Of a stretch of 50,955 bases of DNA, positions 43,624 to 50,955 are shown one piece after another. The translations under genes and the position numbers were made by a program. This stretch comes from Gammaproteobacteria bacterium (lineage in GTDB: Bacteria; Pseudomonadota; Gammaproteobacteria; Pseudomonadales; Cellvibrionaceae), in the NCBI GenBank assembly GCA_021151625.1, contig JAGKWY010000037.1, forward strand, positions 1 to 50,955. The letters run 5' to 3'. Position 1 is the stretch's first letter, and every line of letters begins with the position of its first letter. The notes beneath the pieces are model-generated. The model saw nothing but the letters and a program-made list of their open reading frames with translations. It searched no databases and was not told the origin of the DNA.

Positions 43624-44025
43624 ATGCAGTGTGACGATTTATCCGCGGTATCCTTTGCGCAGTTGCTCGTGGCCAACAACTGGCAGCAGCAGTACAAGCT
43701 GATTATTCAGTGGGGCAAGTTACTCTCGTCCAAACCGGACATTCGCACTCCGGAAAATTTAATTCGCGGTTGCGAGTTGCCAGTGTGGCTGGTCTGCACC
43801 CGGGTCGAGGAAAAATTCTATTTTGCGTTTGATGCGGATAGCAGCGTAATTAAAGGACTGGCTGCGTTGCTGTTGGTACAGGTGAATGGCAAATCGTTGG
43901 ACGAGTTAATCAATCTTGATCTGGCAGGAAGTTTACAAAAGTTGGGATTGGAAAAACATTTAACTCCATCGCGCAATAATGGGCTGCATGGAATTATCGC
44001 GCGCATTGAGGAGTTGCTTTGCTAA
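43624..44025 (+). CDS. SufE/CsdE-family sulfur acceptor
   Basis: 133 aa. SufE proteins accept persulfide sulfur from a cysteine desulfurase. The active-site Cys50 sits in LIRGCELPVWLV. The C-terminal part ends HGIIARIEELL, as usual. There is no desulfurase gene next to it. E. coli csdE neighbours tcdA (csdL); here tcdA is about 1.1 kb away on the other strand. The 287-bp gap upstream (43337-43623) has only a short GCGCG hairpin near 43565. Confidence 0.85.
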   Translation: MQCDDLSAVSFAQLLVANNWQQQYKLIIQWGKLLSSKPDIRTPENLIRGCELPVWLVCTRVEEKFYFAFDADSSVIKGLAALLLVQVNGKSLDELINLDLAGSLQKLGLEKHLTPSRNNGLHGIIARIEELLC

Positions 44026-44032
44026 TTTAGCT

Positions 44033-44062
44033 ACCCATTACCTGCGGTTGCAGGCAATGGGT
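44033..44062. terminator. Hairpin between convergent sufE-like and HEAT-repeat genes
   Basis: ACCCATTACCTGC / GCAGGCAATGGGT, one mismatch, 4-nt loop. No T run, so termination strength is doubtful. Confidence 0.5.
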
Positions 44063-44074
44063 GCTGCAATGCAA

Positions 44075-45046
44075 CTAGAGATACAAGTTTAGAATTTCTG
44101 TGGTCCACTCAATATCTTTATCTTTCTTTCCTGACTTCTCCAGTTCAGCCTTGGTTTGTTTGGCAAATGCCAGTGCTTCAGGTGTGCCCAAATCACAAAT
44201 AGCTTTCAATGCCATACTGCGATCTTGCCAGTTGTTGCCAGCTGCATAGAGGTTTTTCAGGTAGCTGATTTCGCTGGTGGCTTTCAGGTTTCCGAGCGAG
44301 GAAATTGCAGCGAGACGAATATATTCGTCGGCATTCTTGCTGAGTTCTACCAGTGGTTTAATTGCGGTTTTATTGTTGCCGAAACCTAATTGGTAAACTT
44401 TCAGATAAGCATCTGCTGGCGCAGGCTGCGCATTGATGGCGCTGACCAGTTTATTAACTTCATCATTGCTGATGGCCTGGTTACCAGTAACCTGATTAAC
44501 TTTGGCAGAAAATTCTTTTACCAGCAGGCTCAGGGGCTCATTGAATGTGGGCTCGATAACTTCATCAAAGCTCCACACCGGGACCTTACCGCGCTTGATA
44601 AATGCTGCAATGCGCTGGGTGCCTTTGGTGGTTTTAACATCGGCACTCAACCAGCTCATGGTGACAAATGGTGAAAAACCACTTGCACGGTGGTTGCGAA
44701 TGTAAAGTTTGTTAACTGTCACATCCACACTGCCATTTTCTGCTGCCGAAGCATCCACACCACGCGCTTGAAGTTCTTTAACTGTGTGATCTTTAAGGTA
44801 GTTAATTGGATCAACCGGTGTGCCATCCATAATCAAGTTGGCTTTGAGGATACCGTAGCTAAACACTTTTTCGTTAGCTGCGCGCGCATCTTTTACACTC
44901 AGTGTAAGTGCAGGGCTGGTCGCAGAACCCGAATATTCGATGTCTGATGCTGTGGGTGATTTAACTTTATAGGAGGATGGCGCGCAGCCCTGGATTAACA
45001 GTGCAATTAAAATTCCACCCAAGCCCAAGGGAAGTGATTTTTTCAT
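44075..45046 (-). CDS. HEAT-repeat lipoprotein of unknown function
   Basis: 323 aa. Lipobox LLIQGC near residue 21. Residues 40-190 form an unknown domain (VKELQARGVDASAAENGSVD; FVTMSWLSADVKTTKG). The C-terminal third (IKPLVELSKNADEYIRLAAI; LKNLYAAGNNWQDRSMALKA) has two or three HEAT-type helical repeats. No name can be assigned. Single gene between sufE-like and tcdA. Confidence 0.7.
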   Translation of the reverse strand: MKKSLPLGLGGILIALLIQGCAPSSYKVKSPTASDIEYSGSATSPALTLSVKDARAANEKVFSYGILKANLIMDGTPVDPINYLKDHTVKELQARGVDASAAENGSVDVTVNKLYIRNHRASGFSPFVTMSWLSADVKTTKGTQRIAAFIKRGKVPVWSFDEVIEPTFNEPLSLLVKEFSAKVNQVTGNQAISNDEVNKLVSAINAQPAPADAYLKVYQLGFGNNKTAIKPLVELSKNADEYIRLAAISSLGNLKATSEISYLKNLYAAGNNWQDRSMALKAICDLGTPEALAFAKQTKAELEKSGKKDKDIEWTTEILNLYL

Positions 45047-45173
45047 AATTGATGTCCGTGTGGTTTATTAGATATTCCTTATGAACGTTCATGTTGGTTA
45101 CCGCTGTCCATAAGGTGGCAGGATATTAGCGGATTTTTATGCCAATTGAATAGCGGATTTCCATAGCGGTGAT

Positions 45174-45980
45174 TCAATCCGCTTCTGTTTGTTTTACCAG
45201 ATAGCGCTCAATAGCGCGCGCCGCCGCGAGCATGCCGAAGGTACTGGTTACCATCACACTGGAGCCAAAGCCGCCGGTGCAATCCAGCTTCACGCCGTCC
45301 TGCAAATGTTGTTTTGTTTGGCAGACGCTGCCATCGGGTTTGGGGTAGACCATCTGTTCATCGGAATAAACCGCATCCACGCGAAATTTGCGTTTGGTAT
45401 CGCGCGCAAAATTGTAGTGGCGATACAACTGCTGGCGAATTTTATGCAGCATGGGATCGTTCTGCGCACGTGCCAAATCATCCACGGTAATACGCTGTAA
45501 ATCGCGCTTGCCGCCGGAAGAGCCAATCACAATCAGGCGAATTTTTACTGCTGAGCAATAGGCCACCAGGCGGGCTTTTAAATGCGCCGCATCTATCGCA
45601 TCGATAATCACGTGGTGCTGTTTGCCCAGCAACTGGTGAATGTTTTGGTCATCAATAAAGTCTTCCACCGAATGAATAATAATTTCCGGGTTGATATCGC
45701 GCAGGCGTTCGCTAATTACCTGGTTTTTGGATTTGCCCAGGTTGGAGTGCAAGGCGTGGGATTGGCGATTGGTGTTGGTAACGCAGACTTCGTCCATTTC
45801 AATCAACGTGAGTTCGCCCACGCCCGAGCGCGCCAGTGCTTCAGCGACCCAGGTGCCGACACCGCCCAGGCCAATCACTGCGAAATGGGCATTGGTTAGC
45901 GCGGGCAGTGCGTCCTGGCCATAGAGGCGGCCTATGCCGCTGAAGCGTTGCAGGTAAGCCTGGGTTAGGGGTCTGGTCAT
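45174..45980 (-). CDS. tcdA: tRNA threonylcarbamoyladenosine dehydratase
   Basis: 268 aa from ATG 45980, where homology to the family begins (RPLTQAYLQRFSGIGRLYG); ATG 45998 is an alternative, and neither has a strong ribosome-binding site. It is an E1-like adenylating enzyme that converts t6A37 of tRNAs to the cyclic form. Nucleotide-binding GLGGVGTWVAEALARSG (37-53), LIEMDEVCVTNTNRQSHAL, and DAIDAAHLKARL are all present, and the C-terminal GGFGSSVMVTSTFG. Formerly csdL; it works with the CsdA/CsdE sulfur system in E. coli. Confidence 0.92.
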   Translation of the reverse strand: MTRPLTQAYLQRFSGIGRLYGQDALPALTNAHFAVIGLGGVGTWVAEALARSGVGELTLIEMDEVCVTNTNRQSHALHSNLGKSKNQVISERLRDINPEIIIHSVEDFIDDQNIHQLLGKQHHVIIDAIDAAHLKARLVAYCSAVKIRLIVIGSSGGKRDLQRITVDDLARAQNDPMLHKIRQQLYRHYNFARDTKRKFRVDAVYSDEQMVYPKPDGSVCQTKQHLQDGVKLDCTGGFGSSVMVTSTFGMLAAARAIERYLVKQTEAD

Positions 45981-46157
45981 AGTTCGGGTCGCAATCATCA
46001 AAATTGGCGGCTTTTTAACGGAGAAAATACCCGAATTCAAGCACTTGGCGGGTAAATCGGTGGGGCGCTGCTACACTTTTTGAATAATCCCCTCCGGCGG
46101 ATTCTATAACGAGCCTAAGAGCCTAACCCTAGAACCCAATCTGTATTCGAGAGTTTC

Positions 46158-46775
46158 ATGACCAAAACGGCCCAGGCGACTGCCTATTTGATTGACGATG
46201 ACAGTATTACGCTGGAATTGATGAGCGGCATTATCGAACCCATAGGGGTAGAAGCCGTGTGTTTTGGTGATGCCGAGGCCTTTCTGTCCGCCTACAGCCC
46301 CAAGCCTTGTGAATGTGTAATTTCCGATATGCGCATGCCCGGCGTGAGTGGTTTGCAATTACATAAAGTGTTGCAACAGCGCTACCCGGTGCCGCCGCCG
46401 CTGATTATTGTGACCGGCTATGCCGAGGTGAGTGCAGCAGTGGAGGCGATGAAGCAGGGCGCCTACGATTTTGTCGAGAAGCCCATTAACGGCCATCAAT
46501 TTTTGGAGAAGCTGCAAACTGCACTTTCACTCAGCCGCCAGTTGCATCAGCGCCGGCTGGATTTATCCGCACGCGAAGCACGCATCGCCCTGTTAACACC
46601 TAAAGAACAGGAAGTATTACAAGCGGTGTTGGAGGGTATGCCCAGTAAAGATATCGCCCAGAAACTCAACCTAAGTGTGCGTACCGTAGAAAACCATCGC
46701 GCGCGAATTATGGAAAAGTTGCGTGTTAATTCCGCCATGGAGTTGATGCGCGATTTTATGTTACCTGCACGCTAG
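46158..46775 (+). CDS. FixJ-type two-component response regulator
   Basis: 205 aa. Receiver with acidic pocket DDD (13-15), phosphoacceptor Asp57 in VISDMRMPGVSG and Lys in VEKPI; then a LuxR/FixJ helix-turn-helix: LTPKEQEVLQAVLEGMPSKDIAQ and SVRTVENHRARIMEKL. No histidine kinase gene adjacent. The gap of 180 nt to the chemoreceptor gene contains a GGGAGC-TGTA-GCTCCC hairpin (46805-46820) without a T run. Confidence 0.9.
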   Translation: MTKTAQATAYLIDDDSITLELMSGIIEPIGVEAVCFGDAEAFLSAYSPKPCECVISDMRMPGVSGLQLHKVLQQRYPVPPPLIIVTGYAEVSAAVEAMKQGAYDFVEKPINGHQFLEKLQTALSLSRQLHQRRLDLSAREARIALLTPKEQEVLQAVLEGMPSKDIAQKLNLSVRTVENHRARIMEKLRVNSAMELMRDFMLPAR

Positions 46776-46955
46776 CTGCGGTTTTTATCCTTCGTTTTTT
46801 AGTAGGGAGCTGTAGCTCCCGCGCCTATCCTTACCCTTATTAACGCGTGACCATTTAGTTTTTGTCCTTCCTGCGTCGCTCTTAGGTTCCCGACTTTTAA
46901 TTTTCAGCCCGTTACTCCCCAAGGGCTGTGGGAATGCGTTTATGAGGACAGTGCA

Positions 46956-48464
46956 ATGAAATGGTTTAACAAGCTCAATCTGGCGGCCAAGTTGCTGACA
47001 ACGTTTATCAGTTTGGCGTTGATCACGGCGGCGGTGGGAATTTATGGTTTGCAGAATATTGTCCGTGTTGGCCAGTTGATGGGCGATATGTACAGCAACA
47101 ACCTGGTGGCTATCGACAATCTTTCCAATTCTTACAGTCGCTTCCTGGTATATACCCGCGCGGTTACGCGTTTGCCCTCGCAGGCACCAGAGGATATCAA
47201 AACCACCCAGGAGCGTATGGCCGGGCACTGGGCCAAGTCCATGGAGACCTTCACGCACTATACCCACACGGCGCTGAGCCCGGATGAACAAGAGCTGGTG
47301 AATAAGCTCAAGGATGCCAAATCCCGCTATCTGGTGCTGGTGGATCAACTGGTCGAACTGCTCCTTGCCGGCAAGGCACAAGAGGCCAGTGAGCTGAGCG
47401 ATAACGACCTGCGCTTTGCCAGCTATGAAATCGAAGAGGCCTACGCAGCGCTGATCGAGAGCAATAACCAGCAAGGTGCAGAAGCGGATGCGCAGGGGCG
47501 CGCAAACGTGAGCGAAATGTATAGCGTCATGCTTACGGTTATCGCCATTTCGATGTTGCTGGCTATAGGTTTTGGCCTGCGGGTCACGCGCATGATCACC
47601 CGGCAGCTGGGTGGTGAACCGGCCTATGCCAGTGAGATGGTACGCAAGATTGCCGCGGGCGATCTAACGCTGAGTATTCAACTGCGCGCGGGCGATACCA
47701 GCAGCTTGCTTGCGGCAATGAGCGATATGGTGGTGCGTTTGAAAGAAGTGATCGGGCAAGTGGTCAGCTCGGCGGATGCGCTGGCGGCAGCCTCGGAGCA
47801 GGTCTCATCCTCATCTAACACCCTCGCCCAAAATGCGGGTAACCAGGCTGCCAGTGTCGAGCAAACCAGCGCCTCTATGGAGGAAATTTCTGCAACAGTG
47901 GCGCAGAACGCCGATAACGCCAATATCACCGATGGTATAGCGACCGAGTCCTCCCGCTATGCCAAAGAAAGCGGCGCCGCAGTGCGTGAGACTGTTGTTG
48001 CTATGAGCTCCATCGCTGCCAAAATCGGCATGGTGGATGAAATTGCCTACCAGACCAACTTGTTGGCATTGAATGCTGCCATTGAGGCGGGACGTGCCGG
48101 CGAACACGGGCGTGGGTTTGCGGTAGTGGCAGCAGAAGTGCGCAAGCTGGCTGAGCGCTCGCAGATTGCCGCGCAAGAGATTGGCACCCTGGCTGCAGCC
48201 AGTGTAAAAACCGCCGAAGCGGCCGGCAAGCAACTGGGTGACATGCTGCCTTCCATCGCCAAGACGGCCGACCTGGTGCGCGAGATTGCCGCTGCCTCCG
48301 ACGAGCAGCGCACCGGCCTGGATCAGATCAACCTGGCGGTGAGCGAATTATCCCGCGCTACCCAGACCAATGCCTCCGCCTCCGAGGAATTAACCGCCAC
48401 CGCCGAAGAGCTGAGCAGTCAGGCACTGCAGCTCAAAGCGGCCATGGACTACTTCCGTACCTAA
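46956..48464 (+). CDS. Methyl-accepting chemotaxis protein
   Basis: 502 aa; GAGG about 8 nt upstream of the ATG. N-terminal helix, a periplasmic four-helix-bundle sensor (about residues 35-185), second helix (LTVIAISMLLAIGFGL), HAMP, then the signalling hairpin with tip DEIAYQTNLLALNAAIEAGRAGEHGRGFAVVAAE (split across the turn). The usual AAR at the tip is AGR here, a conservative change. No C-terminal NWETF-like pentapeptide for CheR/CheB docking. cheR is the next gene. Confidence 0.93.
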   Translation: MKWFNKLNLAAKLLTTFISLALITAAVGIYGLQNIVRVGQLMGDMYSNNLVAIDNLSNSYSRFLVYTRAVTRLPSQAPEDIKTTQERMAGHWAKSMETFTHYTHTALSPDEQELVNKLKDAKSRYLVLVDQLVELLLAGKAQEASELSDNDLRFASYEIEEAYAALIESNNQQGAEADAQGRANVSEMYSVMLTVIAISMLLAIGFGLRVTRMITRQLGGEPAYASEMVRKIAAGDLTLSIQLRAGDTSSLLAAMSDMVVRLKEVIGQVVSSADALAAASEQVSSSSNTLAQNAGNQAASVEQTSASMEEISATVAQNADNANITDGIATESSRYAKESGAAVRETVVAMSSIAAKIGMVDEIAYQTNLLALNAAIEAGRAGEHGRGFAVVAAEVRKLAERSQIAAQEIGTLAAASVKTAEAAGKQLGDMLPSIAKTADLVREIAAASDEQRTGLDQINLAVSELSRATQTNASASEELTATAEELSSQALQLKAAMDYFRT

Positions 48465-48683
48465 TTCCTGCACACCTGGTCCCGCAAACCCGACGGGGAA
48501 AGCACTGGCCAGTTGGTTAGGTGTTTTCCCCTAGTTGCAGTGAGTAATTCTACTCTCACGCCTTTTTTGCCAATCCCCCAGACTGTGAACCCATAAGAGA
48601 GTGTTTTTTTGAGGTCACGCGCGTCGGCAGTTAAGGTTAATTCATCAACATTATTAATCGTTTGGAGATAGAGGAAATCATCC

Positions 48684-49520
48684 GTGAATACTGAGATCAG
48701 CAGCTTTGCCTTCCACAAGATTCGCGATTACGTGCACCGCACCGCGGGGATTGTGATTGGCGCTGATAAAACTGCACTGGTCACCGGCCGCTTGTGGCGC
48801 CGTCTGGAATTGACTGGCCACACCACCTACGAATCCTATTTCACTTTTGTATCCAGCGCGGCGGGCGAACAAGAGCGCCACATAATGCTGGATTTACTGA
48901 CTACCAACGAAACCTATTTCTTTCGCGAACCCGCGCATTTTGATTTTTTGCGCAACGAGATAATTCCCGAACTTGGCCCGCAAAAAATGCGTGTCTGGTG
49001 CGCGGCGTCTTCCACTGGTGAAGAAGCGCACAGTATCGCCATGGTATTGAGCGATACATTGGGCAAATGCGATTGGGATATTCTCGCCACTGACATTTCA
49101 CGCAAAGTGTTGGAGCACGCGCGCACTGGTGTGTATCGCGCCGAGCGCATCAACCATATTCCACGCGATTATTTACAGCGTTTTTGTCGTCGCGGTATTG
49201 GTGATTACGATGGCATGTTGGCAGTAGTGCCATCATTGCGTTCACGCATTTGTTTCGAACAACACAACTTATTGCATGAGCGTCCGAGTGATGAGCAGTT
49301 TGATGTCGTATTTTTACGCAATGTGTTGATTTATTTTGATCAACCCACGAAACAAAAAGTATTGGAAAACATTTTAAAAAGTTTACGCCCGGGCGGTTGG
49401 TTAATTCTGGGGCACTGCGAAAGTTTGCAAGGCCTGAATGTGGGTGTGAAAGTGGTGCGTCCATCGATTTATCGCAAGCCTGAAGCAGTGCAAGCATTAC
49501 TAAAGCGCGTAGCCAGTTAG
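48684..49520 (+). CDS. cheR: Chemoreceptor methyltransferase CheR
   Basis: 278 aa from GTG 48684; GAGG lies upstream. N-terminal helical CheR domain (FAFHKIRDYVHRTAGIVIG; LTTNETYFFREPAHFD) and SAM-binding methyltransferase domain (VWCAASSTGEEAHSIAMVL; DILATDIS; FDVVFLRNVLIYF). It methylates receptor glutamates using SAM. It lies 219 nt after the MCP and 115 nt before the receiver-EAL gene; no cheB, cheA or cheW in the window. Confidence 0.93.
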   Translation: MNTEISSFAFHKIRDYVHRTAGIVIGADKTALVTGRLWRRLELTGHTTYESYFTFVSSAAGEQERHIMLDLLTTNETYFFREPAHFDFLRNEIIPELGPQKMRVWCAASSTGEEAHSIAMVLSDTLGKCDWDILATDISRKVLEHARTGVYRAERINHIPRDYLQRFCRRGIGDYDGMLAVVPSLRSRICFEQHNLLHERPSDEQFDVVFLRNVLIYFDQPTKQKVLENILKSLRPGGWLILGHCESLQGLNVGVKVVRPSIYRKPEAVQALLKRVAS

Positions 49521-49635
49521 TCGTCAATGCGGCCCATGATTGACTGGCGTGAAGCGTGAGTGTTGTTTACAAAAATTTAAATCTGTCAAACAGGAATTTG
49601 CTATCCTCCCTGCAAACGGAGAAAAAGAGCAAGTT

Positions 49636-50916
49636 ATGATTTCGCTAAATACATCTACCCAGCTGAGCCATGTTGATAATCTGCATACTGATCTTTTGCA
49701 GCAGGGTGTTATGGTCGTGGATGACAGTAGCATGCACAGGTACAGCGCGCATTTATGTTTGCGCGCCTTTGGTATTAACCAGGTGTATGAAGCAGCGAAT
49801 GGCAAGCTTGCGCTGGAGCAATTGCACCAGTTGCAACATTTGCCCGCTGTTATGCTGCTCGATTTGGAAATGCCGGTAATGGATGGCATTGAAGTCTTGC
49901 AGCAATTAGCGCAATTGCCCAAGCGTCCGGCAGTGGTATTAGCGAGTAGCTCCGATGAAGTGCTGATCAGTGCAGTAGCCACTATGGCTGAAGCTCTGGG
50001 CATTCATTTGTTGGGCGCGTTTCGCAAACCGGTAAATCCGCGCGACCTCGCTGACGCGCTGGCCAGTTACCACGCTGGTGCCTGTATGTTGGATGATAGG
50101 GCTGCATATACCGTTGAAACTACTGCTGAGCAATTAAAGCTTGCACTCGAGCGCGCCAAAATCCAGGTGCACTACCAACCCAAAATTAATTTGGAAACAC
50201 TCAGCTTTGCCGGTGTTGAAGCGCTGGCGCGCTGGAAGAATCCGCAGGGGGACTGGATTCCACCGGGTGTATTTATTCCGCTCGCCGAAGAGCACGGTTT
50301 GATTGGCGATTTGACCCTGTCCGTGCTGGATCAAATTCTGCAAGACATGAATGAATGGTGGGAGCAGGGCAACTATATTCCGGTTGCGCTCAATCTCTCG
50401 GCTAAATCCCTCGCCGAATTTAATCTGGCCAATGAAATTATCCAGCGTGTGATTCGCCAGGGGATTCCCGCACATTTTATTACCTTTGAAATTACCGAGA
50501 GTGCGTTGGTGATAGACCTGCCTTCGGCGCTAGCCACTATCAGTCGCTTGCGCTTGAAAGGGTTTGGAATTTCTATTGATGATTACGGCACGGGCTTTTC
50601 GTCCATGCAGCAATTATCGCGCTTCCCGTTTTCTGAATTAAAAATTGACCGCTCCTTCGTTGGCGGCGCTCCGGCGCGGCAATATCTGCGCAATATTTTG
50701 AAATCCGCCATAGATATGGGCCAGCGTCTGGGTATTACTACCGTTGCTGAAGGCGTGGAAACCGAAGCCGAGCTACACTTGCTCAAAAGCCTGGGTTGTA
50801 AGCAGGCACAAGGGTTCCTGCTGGCGCGGCCTATGCCCGGGCGCGAGCTGCTGGGATGGGTTGAACGGGATTTGCAAAGTAAACTGGAAATATGTCACGC
50901 CTCGCACACTGGTTAG
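49636..50916 (+). CDS. Receiver-EAL cyclic-di-GMP phosphodiesterase
   Basis: 426 aa from ATG 49636; upstream GGAG is about 14 nt away. Receiver domain 23-150 with VMVVDDSSMHRYSAHL and phosphoacceptor Asp76 in LLDLEMPVMDGIEVL. The EAL domain starts near 175: VHYQPKINLETLSFAGVEALARW (EAL conserved), ALNLSAKSL, FEITESAL, SIDDYGTGFSSM, LKIDRSFV and AEGVETEAEL. All metal and catalytic residues appear intact, so it should hydrolyse cyclic-di-GMP under phosphorylation control. The last 39 bases of the window show nothing. Confidence 0.93.
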   Translation: MISLNTSTQLSHVDNLHTDLLQQGVMVVDDSSMHRYSAHLCLRAFGINQVYEAANGKLALEQLHQLQHLPAVMLLDLEMPVMDGIEVLQQLAQLPKRPAVVLASSSDEVLISAVATMAEALGIHLLGAFRKPVNPRDLADALASYHAGACMLDDRAAYTVETTAEQLKLALERAKIQVHYQPKINLETLSFAGVEALARWKNPQGDWIPPGVFIPLAEEHGLIGDLTLSVLDQILQDMNEWWEQGNYIPVALNLSAKSLAEFNLANEIIQRVIRQGIPAHFITFEITESALVIDLPSALATISRLRLKGFGISIDDYGTGFSSMQQLSRFPFSELKIDRSFVGGAPARQYLRNILKSAIDMGQRLGITTVAEGVETEAELHLLKSLGCKQAQGFLLARPMPGRELLGWVERDLQSKLEICHASHTG

Positions 50917-50955
50917 CGCAACGATTTCAATTTCTCTCGCGGGTTAATCCCACCC

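Noticed and set aside
46805..46820. GGGAGC-TGTA-GCTCCC hairpin before the MCP gene as a terminator
   Set aside because: The T-rich stretch precedes rather than follows the stem on the plus strand, and the minus strand gives A's.
46785..47474. 229-codon open frame on the minus strand across the chemoreceptor start
   Set aside because: It overlaps the well-supported MCP sensor domain and shows no family features.
48461..48718. 85-codon minus-strand open frame between the MCP and cheR genes
   Set aside because: No ribosome-binding site, no recognisable domain, and it overlaps the cheR start; probably leader sequence.
1..50955. Mobile elements, prophage, CRISPR, tRNA or rRNA genes, defence systems
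   Set aside because: I looked for transposases, integrases, regular spaced repeats and tRNA-like cloverleaves with CCA ends and saw none; the nagA-nagB cloverleaf lacks T-loop and anticodon features.

Overview
The window looks like a chromosomal segment of a Cellvibrio-type gammaproteobacterium (Cellvibrionaceae or close kin). Grounds: moderate GC, a large TonB-dependent receptor beside a flavin-dependent 'tryptophan halogenase', a GH18 chitinase lipoprotein, PEP-CTERM secreted proteins, DUF3014 and YbaL-type genes, and many cyclic-di-GMP enzymes. This taxonomic call is inference from gene content. I saw no tRNA, rRNA, insertion sequence, prophage or CRISPR array.

Layout. 1-3390: a fatty-acid cis/trans isomerase (minus) and a frameshifted DUF3014 gene. 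3400-15280: an N-acetylglucosamine (GlcNAc) uptake and catabolism locus. It has an outer-membrane receptor, halogenase-like and oxygenase-like genes, then GlcNAc kinase (nagK), permease (nagP), a shortened nagX, deacetylase (nagA), deaminase (nagB) and a LacI-family regulator (nagR). Both transcription units begin at a TTGACA promoter overlapped by the same 12-bp palindrome (two copies at the receptor, one at nagK). The nagK leader also carries a very strong intrinsic terminator just before the start codon, plus sequences able to form a competing hairpin, so it looks like an attenuator. A cloverleaf-like element of about 108 bp separates nagA and nagB.

15500-23600: an SMP-30-like secreted propeller protein, a giant one-protein signalling system (propeller sensor, histidine kinase, receiver, diguanylate cyclase), DUF1244, and motA/motB with motA broken near its 5' end. 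23600-32260: a YbaL-type antiporter, DUF1993, a mosaic TM2/pilin-like membrane protein with a small partner, an ECF sigma factor overlapping a VWA-domain membrane protein, and two PEP-CTERM-type secreted proteins, the first behind a near-perfect sigma-54 promoter. 32255-39705 (minus): a moxR-DUF58-transglutaminase operon, a diguanylate cyclase and two alpha/beta hydrolases. 39749-50955: tatD, a second diguanylate cyclase, chitinase, sufE-like, a HEAT-repeat lipoprotein, tcdA, a FixJ-type regulator, a chemoreceptor, cheR and a receiver-EAL phosphodiesterase.

How it fits together. The chitinase could release chitooligosaccharides or GlcNAc; the receptor and NagP would import them; NagK, NagA and NagB convert GlcNAc to fructose-6-phosphate. 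Three genes for membrane proteins (DUF3014, nagX, motA) each lack a block near the 5' end compared with their families. This is either genuine gene decay or an assembly fault, and reads should be checked before biological conclusions are drawn from those genes. The best candidate for undescribed biology is the nagK attenuator-like leader; next are the nagA-nagB cloverleaf element, the TM2/pilin mosaic protein and the sigma-54/PEP-CTERM pair.
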